Assembly: GCA_947462335.1 (NCBI GenBank)
Contig: OX381714.1
Location: 35,488,025-35,552,024, forward strand
Origin: Harmothoe impar
Taxonomy: Eukaryota > Annelida > Polychaeta > Phyllodocida > Polynoidae
Direction: 5' to 3'
DNA: 64,000 nt
In this document: piece by piece, positions 34,124-44,965 of the stretch
Layout: the number at the start of each line of letters is the position of its first letter
Position numbering within the stretch: position 1 is the stretch's first letter
Translations under genes and position numbers: made by a program
Notes under the pieces: generated by a model
What the model was told of the DNA's origin: nothing
The model's database searches: none
What the model saw: the letters and a program-made list of their open reading frames with translations, nothing else

Positions 34124-34368
34124 GATTTGCTCCAGTGGACTATGGAGTTGATTGCTTGCTGAGTCCCACCCACTGCCTGAACGGGTAATTGGTGCTCTGA
34201 AAGCCCGCTCTCTATCCACATCACTCCCTATCTACACCCTGTTAGAGCCAGGCTTAAGTAACTATTCCCCCGGAGGAATTCTAGCTCCCAAATTGACAAG
34301 AGCACTACTCTAGATAGGGCTGAACAGTACTTACAGTGAAAGGGTGCCAAATGGAAAGGTCAGGAAAT
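34124..34368. repeat. Near-identical patch, copy A
   Basis: All 245 bases match 41330-41574 except one (G for A in CTGAACRGGTAATT). Sequence on either side is much more diverged, so this patch is younger than the duplication around it. Confidence 0.9.
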
Positions 34369-34374
34369 CCTATA

Positions 34375-34392
34375 CAGGCAATGGTCTGTCAG
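34375..34392. other. Paralogous empty site of the foldback element
   Basis: Reads AGGCAATGGTCTGTCAG, matching the sequence obtained by joining the flanks of the 41593-44547 element through one AAGGG copy, with one mismatch. Confidence 0.85.
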
Positions 34393-34437
34393 GTGATATA
34401 CAAAACACTCTGTCATATCCCCCTCCATTGCTATATT

Positions 34438-34447
<10 letters not shown>

Positions 34448-34526
<79 letters not shown>
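34448..34526. repeat. (AT)n microsatellite
   Basis: About 79 bases of alternating A and T abutting the left end of the TIR element that begins at 34527. Isoleucine-tyrosine frames across it are artefacts. Confidence 0.95.
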
Positions 34527-34529
<3 letters not shown>

Positions 34530-35151
34530 GCCAGGTGAGGGAAAACGTGCCTCCGGGGGGGATTTTTAGTACTGGTTTTGGCCACCAGGGGGCAGTATAT
34601 GGGAAAAACACTGAAAAATACACTAAAAAATGCTTGAGACCAATTTTTCATGGGGAATCCAGTGATATGCTTAGAATTATTCCATCTCCACTGAAAACGT
34701 TCCATTTTTGGAATGCAAAAGGAACATTTGTTGCCAAGGAAACATGGAAGATTGGCATATATGGCAACTTCTGGTTGCCATGGAAACACTCCATTATTCC
34801 AAATGGGATTTTTTTGCCACAAATGTTTTAGAAAATTTGACAAGGAACTCAGAATCGAAAACAGACCTCATAAATTCCCTCTGGAACCAATTTTATGATA
34901 AAAACATCAGATGTCTTTGGTTATTTTTCAACAAAACTGTATTTTTTACATTATTAGTATTCATAATAGGATATAGTGGATTTAGAGCTTATTTGCCATT
35001 TTCAGTTGTACACACTAACCCTGGTTTGACAAGCAGTTACAGCAAAACTACTTGGGATATTTTAGCTCAAGATATCTCATTTTAAAGCCTGTAACATAAA
35101 CTTTGAAAAGCCATTTCCACCCTGGAGGCACGTTTTCCCTCACCTGGCCAC
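34527..35151. mobile_element. 625 bp TIR element, non-autonomous
   Basis: The left end GTGGCCAGGTGAGGGAAAAC continues as GTGCCTCC, and the right end is its perfect complement over 28 bases. Farther out, CCATTGCTATAT at 34425-34436 pairs with ATATAGCAATGG at 35154-35165, so the true termini may enclose the AT tract. There is no coding capacity. A diverged relative lies at about 55388-55870. Confidence 0.85.
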
Positions 35152-37391
35152 ATATATAGCAATGGATACTCCCATTTTAACAGTCTACCATAAAAACACT
35201 ACAGTGCATACAGCCTTCCCCCTGTTGCAGTCTCACATTATCAAAATTGTCAATGCCATTGCACACTCCCCTATTTAACTAGGATAAACCTATTGTCAAA
35301 GGATGCCACTCAGTTAGGCCATAGAGATACTTTTATGGTCGTCCTTCTATACACTCAAAGGCATTCCTCCTACAGACGTCCCTTTACAGGCTGACTCAGC
35401 ATTTATCATAAGTCAGAATAATGGCACAGTAGTGGATGTGCAGTGTGTGATTCAAAACAAATATTTCAGCACATTTACATTAGGACTGGGGTGCCAGACA
35501 AGACAAAGCTGTTGCTGGAAATTGTTGAAGCCATAAAACACGAATGAGGGAGTGAGCATCGAGAACAATGGCCTTATCAATTATACTCAGATGAGTAATC
35601 AGACACAAGAATAATTTTTAACACGCAGAGGTGAACATAGAAAGATAATTACCTCAAATTTCTTGTAATGAAAAATTATTCAAAATGATAATGCTGTTTG
35701 TTGTTTGAGAACATTGATATACCTGCTTGAACAATTCATAATAGGATATTATTGTTCTGCAGATGCAAATATAAATCACCAGACAGGTCAACTGAGAAAG
35801 GGAGTGCCTAAAGTGGCATGGTCTGATGATTAGGACTCAAAAATGAATTTGGTCAAACCAGAGTGCTGAATATGGCCATACTTCATGTCCTATCTACTTT
35901 ATGAAACATTATTCCCTAGAATTCAGCTAATTATCAGTTTTATGATCAATTTAAGACTTTTGGAGTGCACGCTATAAGTCAACCTTTTGAAAATACATTG
36001 CAAAATACTATCTGCGTCCATGGGACCCTCTAAACCAGCCTTTATTGCCCATCAAAGATATTCTGTTGTGTCCAATTCTCCAAGTATGATGCTGTAAAAG
36101 CCTTCAGAACACATTTAAATACGTTTTAAAATATTGGAAAATTCGGACCATGTCACTTTAAGTAATTCTGAGTGTTTAAATGTAAGATATCATCATCAGC
36201 AGTTCAGCAATTCCATCCCAGAAATAACATTACATATCCAGCCAAATTGCTCCCTCCTCTTTGAGACTTCATGCAAAATTAAGTTGAAATTCTCTAAACA
36301 TGAAATAAACATATTCTAAAGACTGGCTGAAAACCATTGAATTAATAACTTACATTTAGCTGTCAGCGATGTTCCTAAAGGTTGGAAATTGGAGAAGTCT
36401 ACGATTTGCAGATGAGGCTGACCGGATGATATGTAAAGTACTAGGTGAGGGAGGTAGGCATGTTCGAAATGGTCTTAGCTAGTTATGTGCTTTTTGCACT
36501 CTAAGGTTTTCTAGCTACACCATCAGTTCAGACGCTACAGTTGTCAGTGCTTTTTGGCTGGGTAGAGAACTAATTTCCTCTGCTGATGATCTATGCACCA
36601 CATGCTCCCTAACCCTCCTCTAGGATTCAGCATTTGTCTGCTTCCTGCTCCTACTTCTTGTAACCTCTGCTGGAGGCAGCCATCCCTTCTAGAACAGAGT
36701 TTAGGATAGAAGGATAAGTTAAACCTATATGGCATGTGTGAATTGCTAAAGCAACACAAAAACTTGTTGATGTGTAAGAGAACAATTTAATGTTTTTATT
36801 TAAGGTAGGTTATAAATAGTTTGCTGACTCTTACAATTCTGTGCAAATTAGAAGTCTAGTATAATGATAGTTTTGTGAGTTCAGTTGTTAATGGGACAAG
36901 TGATCTGGATGTTAGTTGGGTGTGCAACCAAACGTATCTCCATGTAAGATGCCAGCTTAACTACACATTTGACAATGCCTTGTTAATACAGTTGTATGAT
37001 AACCTCTCAAGACTGAAATGGGCAAGGAATTTTGATGAAGACATGAAGATAGAACATGGAAGTAATGTATTAGCAATGTCTATTGTAGTATAGATGTGTA
37101 AGGATAAATTGGAATATAGTAGAAAGGGTAGGTTAGGTTGCTACCTTTATTTTACCTTGCATTACTAAGCACCAACACGAGATGCCAGAGATAGTCTGAG
37201 AGGTCTGAGAATAGCAGCCACACTCAAATTAAAAGTGGGTAATGTTAAAAGCAAAGGAGAAATAGCTTTTAAATTAGACAAGAATAACCTATTGGGGGGA
37301 CATGAAGTAGGTCGAGTGAACGGCATAAAATACTTCAATATCTCACTGTCTCACAAACTACCACAAAGAGTACAAAAATAATGTATATACA

Positions 37392-37394
<3 letters not shown>

Positions 37395-37447
<53 letters not shown>
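37395..37447. repeat. (AT)n microsatellite
   Basis: Alternating A and T immediately left of the element at 37447. Confidence 0.95.
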
Positions 37448-37450
<3 letters not shown>

Positions 37451-38999
37451 GTCAGACCCCACCAAAATGGACTAATTGGTGGTTATTTTGTCTTTTTCAC
37501 CTTTCAGCAGCTATTATGTGGACATACCTAATCATCACTTATATATTTTGATTTCATGTAAGAGAAAACACCCTAGGCTTTCCGGTAAAAATAAAACAAC
37601 TTTTTGTCGGACCATTATTTATGGAGTTATGACCTCTCAAAGTGGAAAAATTTCCTCCACAGTCCTGCAATTCAGAAATGACCCTCGTGTATGCTCCGAC
37701 ACTTTTATATTTGGGGTCAAAATGTGCCAAATACTAAAGGCGCTGGAATAACTCAAATATAATCAAAATAAGGGGGGGCACAAGTATTAAAGTCTGGAAA
37801 AAGAATTTTGTAATTATCTCTTTTTTTAAACTTCCCAGCGCCAAAATAGTGATTTTGGACTTTTTTTAAAAGTGTCGGAGCATACATCAACGATGAAAAT
37901 ACTGAATATACAAGGTCTCTAGCACATTTTTGTGGGTTGTAATGGAATATTTTGGCTGTAATAGATGAATCTCCATTCGTCAGTGTCGAAATTTCATTCA
38001 ATTTCACCACACAGGCGCAACAAAGCGCGCTAATGTAGCCAGTCTGTATACTCCGACACTTTTATGTATGCTCCGACACTTTTATATTTTGCCAAAAATG
38101 GAGCTCTCGCTCACTTAATATTGCTTCCCCATGCTACATATCAATTTGAAATTGTACCTAAGTGAGCCACCTACCCCTCATAACCTTTTTATATCGAATA
38201 TATGTGTTTAGGCCTACTGTAGGGGTGGTTTTGGTGTGATTCACCTCACGAAATTGGAAAAATTTGAACTTATTTCGCCCCAACCAACCTCAAAGTGAGT
38301 CTGGCTGGTGCTATGTGTACTTATTATGATTCACACACTTCTAGTTCATCAATTTATCATGCTTTACCTACGCTGGTAAGATGTATTTGGGTGCCAGAGC
38401 CCAATATAGTGATCCGCGGATAAAAGTGTCGGAGCATACACAGGATATGGTTAAGCTCTCATAGTGAAGTTAATAATAACTTAATCAAACCAAATCCAGC
38501 GCAGGCTAGATTTACTTGATAGTATGCATATTGAGGATATTGCACAGCAAGTTTGGGGATGAACAAGGCCATTTTGAGCAAACTAGAGAAAAGTTGGTGT
38601 CCACTGCCATTTTTTTCAAGATTTTCAAGATTTCTACAAAGTTTGTCGGCCTGTAACAGAAGAGGTTTTAGAGTGGTGATAACCAAACTTGGCATGCATT
38701 ATCCTATATACTGTGGCTAGTTGGAGGCGAAACTAGAAGATTCTATGGTGTTTTTAAAGCATTCTACCAGCTGTTTGATATTTTAGTTGTATGCTCCGAC
38801 ACTTTTATATCAACATATGTTTGCCGGTGAATAAAAACTGACACCCTGGGAGTTAAGCTGTCCAATTTATGTTTTCATGGAGCCAAGATACTAGTCTTTC
38901 AATAAAATAAACTTGCTTTAAGATTAATTGAGTTTGCTGAATTTTCAATCTGATATATTTCTGCCCCCAGATTAATCCATTTTCGAGATTTCTGACCCA

Positions 39000-39000
<1 letters not shown>
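37447..39000. mobile_element. 1.55 kb TIR element between TA tracts
   Basis: The left end ATGGGTCAGA and an inner AAAATGGACTAAT are mirrored at the right by the complements of ATGGGTCAGA and AAAATGGATTAAT. Both ends abut (AT)n tracts, consistent with TA-targeted insertion of a Tc1/mariner-like or similar DNA transposon. Frames of 85-91 codons inside are not recognised, so it is probably non-autonomous. Confidence 0.75.
37689..38810. repeat. Six copies of TATGCTCCGACACTTTTAT in both orientations
   Basis: Plus orientation at 37689, 38046, 38066 and 38789; minus orientation at 37867 and 38421. The pair at 38046 and 38066 is head-to-tail. All lie inside the TA-bounded element. Opposed copies could pair in RNA or act as protein-binding sites. 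Confidence 0.85.
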
Positions 39001-39043
<43 letters not shown>

Positions 39044-39076
39044 TATATAAATATATATACATCCATATTTATATAT
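39001..39076. repeat. (AT)n microsatellite
   Basis: Alternating A and T with a few interruptions, right of the element ending at 39000. Confidence 0.9.
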
Positions 39077-41329
39077 ATAGTAATTATCTGGATACTACAT
39101 TGCCTAGATACATCAAACATATGGTATTAAAGCAATCTATCAACACTGGTTGCCAAGAATTGACATGCTGATATCAAAATTTCAGTCTATTCTCATTGGA
39201 AGTCACCTTTTGTCCGTCTGCAGGCCACCTTATGCCACTCTTACTGCATGTTTTATGAAACTCTCTCATACCGTACATGTTGATATTGTCAGCTGCAGGC
39301 TTGGGATGATATATGAGAAGTAGAGTACTGCTGCAGTTATACCCTGCAGGTAATACTACTGGTGTTTCATCAAGTGCTCTGACAGATATACCAACCTTTC
39401 TGACTTGTGACACACAGTTCACTGCAGCCTAAGAGCTGAACATGCCAAATGGGAGACTTCTTTTACCCTCTTATATTTGCTTTAAAATTTGTTGACTCAG
39501 GCTCTGCCGATTTATCATTTAACAGAAAAGCAAAAGGAGGTATTCCAGCCACTTTATGCATCACAAACTAGTTGTCAATCGCACACCTAGTATTATATCC
39601 CAATTCCTTTACTAGGTACAGGAATTCTTATTAACAATGCACCCTCTTAGCCAAATATACATTCATGAATATGTGTAGAAGGTGAGGAGTAGTAAAGGCG
39701 CCGCGCTTATATACAGTCTTATATATCACCCTTCTCTTTCAGTTCTGCATATGGCCAGCAGAAAGCCAATTTACTAGTTGTCAGGTTCCATTTAGCACAC
39801 TAGTTGCGGATGGGAGAGGAATGTTGAGTTTGCAGATTTCCTTTGAAGGATGCCTTAGTTAATCTGGCCCGACTAAATGTTTCATTATTGTCTTCGCTGA
39901 AAATCTCCATGGGGCAGGAAAGTCGACATAGTATAGTGTTCTGTTGCTAAATCACTCCACTGTTTCATTTATATCTGGTGTAGACTAGTCATAGAATAGT
40001 TTCTTCTTTTGTAATGCTGACCCTTGCAAAAGAACTGTTGGGAGCTGGGATATTCAATGAGCCATATGGAAATGTTGATCTGTGGACAGGTCTCGATTAA
40101 CTGGGATGTCAAGGGATTTTCTATCCCTTCAGCCTCATCAGTTACTAAAGCAATTACAGATCTATGCACACAAACTGGCTTTCAAATGAGGCTCCCTCAG
40201 AACGTCTTCTATAATAGAACTGAGCTTTTGTAATAGGGGAACAGTCAGGGAAGTCTATACAATGATTTCTGGTTGAACTAGTGCAACTTTCCTCACAAAG
40301 GACTTGACATGGTAGCTTCCTAATCTGAGTAAAATATGGTGCTCTTTGGATCAACAGTTAATATTCTGCATTAGAGGAAAATAGCAACTATGAGCATCCT
40401 TGAAGGAAAACTGTTGCTTCAGGAAATTATGTCGGGCACCACCACCTGTATTGTCACAAGGGTCCAAACTATTTTAAGCAGCTGTTGCTGGAATCAAATT
40501 GTATCCAGGTACGAGTAACACTATTGTAATAATGACAGTCCCTATGGGTACAAGATGATACATTGCATTTGACTTTTAAAGTGGCCCCAGCTAGTGGTAC
40601 CCTGGTAATGGTACTGCTGCATGTTCGTCGGAACTATTTAATTACAGTCAGTTCTAGGAATAACTTTACAGCAATATAGTGTGCTGGATCTACAATAATT
40701 TGACTAGGCTAGCAAGATATTGCATGCAGTGCTATTCCTTTGCTAGATCATCAACATCATACTTATGTGGACATTTATTAGTGATAAATAACTAATGTAT
40801 TTATTTCATATATGTAGGGCAATTAGTTTGTTAAGCTTACAGTGGAATATTTTGAATCAAGCAATAATTGCTTAATGCATCTTGGATCAAGCACAGACAT
40901 GACAAATCCCATTACGAGATGCCAAATGAAATGTTAGTTGTCAATGAACAAAAGCATAATACTTCAGCTTACTAAGGGACATTAAAATCTGCAAACTCTC
41001 TGAACATCTACTTTTACTATGGCTTGTCTTCTTCTTATTCTGAAATGTTTGTGATCAATAGATAGTTTGATATAGTAAAGCCAATTTTATTGTATTTTAG
41101 TATTTACTGCCTGTTGTATAACAAGAAATATCATACATTATTTGTAACTTTAATAATCATGATATTCCAGCAGCTCACCCAGAGGCAAATGTATGTACAC
41201 ACTTTACAATGACATCTCCCAAGAAATCATTGGGAAAAAGGTATGCAATCATTTAATTCCTGAGTTATGCTCATGGCATGAACATGTTTACAAATAGAAG
41301 GGCAAATGGAACAGTAGTTAGTCGAGTAT

Positions 41330-41574
41330 GATTTGCTCCAGTGGACTATGGAGTTGATTGCTTGCTGAGTCCCACCCACTGCCTGAACAGGTAATTGGTG
41401 CTCTGAAAGCCCGCTCTCTATCCACATCACTCCCTATCTACACCCTGTTAGAGCCAGGCTTAAGTAACTATTCCCCCGGAGGAATTCTAGCTCCCAAATT
41501 GACAAGAGCACTACTCTAGATAGGGCTGAACAGTACTTACAGTGAAAGGGTGCCAAATGGAAAGGTCAGGAAAT
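41330..41574. repeat. Near-identical patch, copy B
   Basis: Partner of 34124-34368 with one difference in 245 bases. It ends 18 bases before the foldback element. Confidence 0.9.
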
Positions 41575-41587
41575 TCTATATGCAGGC

Positions 41588-41592
41588 AAGGG
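41588..41592. repeat. Target-site duplication AAGGG, left
   Basis: Directly repeated at 44548-44552 on the other side of the foldback element. Confidence 0.85.
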
Positions 41593-44547
41593 TGTGGGGT
41601 CTTTACACTACAAATCAGTCTTTAGACTACAAATTGATACCAATTTGTTGCGTAAAGACACACCACGGGTCTTTACACTACAAATGTGTCTTTAAAGCAC
41701 AAATGTCTTTACGCTACAAATGTCTTTAGACCACAAATGTCTTTACGCTACAAATGTCTTTACGCTACAAATGTCTTTAGGCTACAAACTGGGCAAAAAT
41801 ATGTCAGTCTTTACGCAACAAATCCTATATAGTGGTCTCAGGTATCAAACTGGGCATAAAAATCGTCAGTCTTTACACAGCAGATGCTATATAGTGGTCT
41901 CGGGAACTAAAATGCACTCATAGATCAGTCAGTCTGTATGCAACAAACCCTATATAGTGGTCTCAGGTACAAAACTGGGTTTAAAAGATCAGCCAGTCTT
42001 TACGCAACAAATCCTATATAGTATTTTATGGTACCAAACTGGGCTTCAAAATCGGTCAGTCTTTACGCAACAAACCCTATATAGTGGTCTATGGTACAAA
42101 ACTTGGCTTAAAAATTGGTCAGTCTTTACGCAACAAATCCTATATAGTAGTGTCAGGAACCAAAATGGGCTTATAGATCAGTCAGTCTTTACGCAACAAA
42201 TCCTATATAGTGGTCTCGGTTACCAAACTGGGCTTAAAAATCAGTCAGTCTTTACGCAACAAATCCTATATAGTGGTGTCAGGTACCAAACTTGGCTCAA
42301 AGATCAGCCAGTCTTTACGCAACAAATCCTATATAGTGGTCTCAGGAACTAAAATGGACTTATAGATCAGTCAGTCTTTACACAACAAACCCTATATAGT
42401 GTTCTATATAGCCAAATTGCACTTAAAGATCAGCCAGTCTTTAGGCAACAAATCCTATATAGTATTCTATGGTACCAAACTGGGCTTAAAAAGTGGCCAG
42501 TCTTTACGCAACAAACCCTATATACTGTTCTGTGGTACCAAACTGGGCTTGAGGAATTGGTGAGTCTTTAAGCAACAAACACTACAAAGTGGTCTATGGT
42601 ACAAAACTTGGCTAAAAAGTCGGTCAGTCTTTTTGCAGCAAACCCTATATAGTAGTTTCAGGAACCAAAATGGGCATATAGATCAGTCAGTCTTTACGCA
42701 ACAAACCCTATATAGTGGTCTATGGTACAAAACTTGGCTTAAAAATTGGTCAGTCTTTACACAACAAATCCTATATAGTAGTGTCAGGAACTTAAAAATC
42801 AGTCAGTCTTTACGCAACAAATCCTATATAGTGGTGTCAGGTACCAAACTTGGCTCAAAGATCAGCCAGTCTTTACGCAACAAATCCTATATAGTGGTCT
42901 CAGGAACTAAAATGGACTTATAGATCAGTCAGTCTTTACGCAACAAATCCTATATAGTGGTCTCGGTTACCAAACTGGGCTTAAAAATCAGTCAGTCTTT
43001 ACGCAACAAATCCTATATAGTGGTGTCAGGTACCAAACTTGGCTCAAAGATCAGCCAGTCTTTACGCAACAAATCCTATATAGTGGTCTCAGGAACTAAA
43101 ATGGACTTATAGATCAGTCAGTCTTTACGCAACAAACCCTATATAGTGTTCTATATAGCCAAATTGCACTTAAAGATCAGCCAGTCTTTACGCAACAAAT
43201 CCTATATAGTATTCTATGGTACAAAACTGGGCTTAGAAATTGGCCAGTCTTTACGCAACAAACCCTATATACTGTTCTGTGGTACCAAACTGGGCTTAAG
43301 GAATTGGTGAGTCTTTAAGCAACAAACACTACAAAGTGGTCTATGGTACAAAACTTGGCTAAAAAGTCGGTCAGTCTTTTTGCAGCAAACCCTATATAGT
43401 AGTTTCAGGAACCAAAATGGGCATATAGTTCAGTCAGTCTTTACGCAACAAACCCTATATAGTGGTCTATGGTACAAAACTTGGCTTAAAAATTGGTCAG
43501 TCTTTACACAACAAATCCTATATAGTAGTGTCAGGAACCAAAATGGGCTTATAGATCAGTCAGTCTTTATGCAACAAATCCTATATAGTGGTCTCGATTA
43601 CCAAACTGGGCTTAAAAATCAGTCAGTCTTTACGCAACAAATCCTATATAGTGGTGTCAGGTACCAAACTTGGCTCAAAGATCAGCCAGTCTTTACGCAA
43701 CAAATCCTATATAGTGGTCTCAGGAACTAAAATGGACTTATAGATCAGTCAGTCTTTACGCAACAAACCCTATATAGTGTTCTATATAGCCAAATTGCAC
43801 TTAAAGATCAGCCAGTCTTTACGCAACAAATCCTATATAGTGGTGTCAGGTACCAAACGTGGCTCAAAGATCAGCCAGTCTTTACGCAACAAATCCTATA
43901 TAGTGGTCTCAGGAACTAAAATGGACTTATAGATCAGTCAGTCTTTACGCAACAAACCCTATATAGTGTTCTATATAGCCAAATTGCACTTAAATATCAG
44001 CCAGTCTTTACGCAACAAATCCTATATAGTATTCTATGGTACCAAACTGGGCTTAAAAATTGGTCAGTCTTTACGCAACAAACCCTATATAGTGGTCTAT
44101 TGTACAAGATTTGTTGCATAAAGACTGACTGATTTTTAAGCCCAGTTTGGTACCATAGATCACTATATAGGATTTGTAGCATGTAGACTGGCTGATCTTT
44201 AAGGGTAGTTTGGCTATATAGAACAGTATATAGGGTTTGTTGCGTAAAGACTGACAGACTTTTAAGCACAGTTTGGTTCCTGAGACCACTATATAAGATT
44301 TGTTGCGTAAAGACTGACAGCTTTTTGTGCCCAGTTTGTAGCCTAAAGACATTTGTAGTGTAAAGACATTTGTGGTCTAAAGACATTTGTAGTGTAAAGA
44401 CATTTGTGGTCTAAAGACATTTGTAGCGTAAAGACATTTGTGCTTTAAAGACACATTTGTAGTGTAAAGACCCGTGGTGTGTCTTTACGCAACAAATTGG
44501 TATCAATTTGTAGTCTCAAGACTGATTTGTAGTGTAAAGACCCCACA
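41593..44547. mobile_element. 2955 bp foldback element with minisatellite core
   Basis: Begins TGTGGGGTCTTTACACTACA and ends with its exact complement. The inverted arms are near-identical for at least 300 bases. The outer part of each arm is built from about 17 bp subrepeats (GTCTTTACGCTACAAAT type) and the inner part from 60 bp units. A 5 bp AAGGG duplication flanks it and an empty paralogous site is present at 34.38 kb. The overall plan resembles Drosophila FB and sea-urchin TU foldback elements. TG...CA ends with a 5 bp duplication also fit an integrase-type transposase. It is non-coding, so mobility would need a partner. Confidence 0.9.
41800..44345. repeat. 60 bp minisatellite core of the foldback element
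   Basis: About 40 units of roughly 60 bases. Each has GTCTTTACGCAACAAA, then YCCTATATAGT, then a GGTACCAAACTGGGCTTA-like segment. Units run in plus orientation to about 44100 and in minus orientation from about 44105 to 44345. A higher-order period of 746 bases is visible (compare 42520-42760 with 43266-43506). Because 60 is a multiple of three, several long frames with an FTQQILYS motif appear in the track; they are not genes. Confidence 0.9.
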
Positions 44548-44552
44548 AAGGG
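44548..44552. repeat. Target-site duplication AAGGG, right
   Basis: Matches 41588-41592. Confidence 0.85.
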
Positions 44553-44884
44553 TCTGTCAGTTGATCTACAAAACACTCTATATATCCCCCAAACAATTAG
44601 GTTGTGAGACACGCAAATATAGCCATGCGAGACTCTGCCCCCTCCTTCCATTATGCTCTACCTGGGTGGTATGCCTATATTCTTCTTAACAAAAGTGCTA
44701 TGCCATATACTCCTGCATTAGGGAACCAGGACATTCTTTACAACCTAAGCAGAGGTTTTGGAGGCACCGAGAGGAGATCTTTCACAGACCCTCAGGAGAA
44801 GGTTTATGAGAATAAACCTCCAGTGAGAACAATAGGACCAAGACCTGAGTGGAGTATAATTTATAAACTCCTGACGTTATATGA

Positions 44885-44965
44885 ACTAGGTTAAGACTAG
44901 TCAGACTACAGATCTGTTCCGTCAACTGAGCTCTGCCAACTGAGCTAGTCAATCAGTTCTCTACA
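44885..44965 (-). mobile_element. tRNA-derived SINE head, degraded
   Basis: The minus strand carries TAGCTCAGTTGGCAGAGC (44947-44930), a perfect tRNA D-arm / A-box, followed by CAGTTGACGGAACAG. No matching T-arm B-box or acceptor stem is found, so it is not a functional tRNA gene. A related piece lies at 54560-54625. Confidence 0.45.

Noticed and set aside
34344..34843. Frames with isoleucine-tyrosine repeats, also at 38853-39120
   Set aside because: Translated (AT)n microsatellites.
41957..44386. Several 90-130 codon frames with repeated FTQQILYS motifs on both strands
   Set aside because: They come from a 60 bp non-coding repeat whose length is a multiple of three.
41593..44547. CRISPR-like array of repeats and spacers
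   Set aside because: Units are contiguous with no unique spacers, arms are inverted, and the DNA is eukaryotic.
44604..44894. 96-codon frame just right of the foldback element
   Set aside because: Not recognised, starts within local repeat flank, and the duplicated interval near 35 kb has no equivalent frame.
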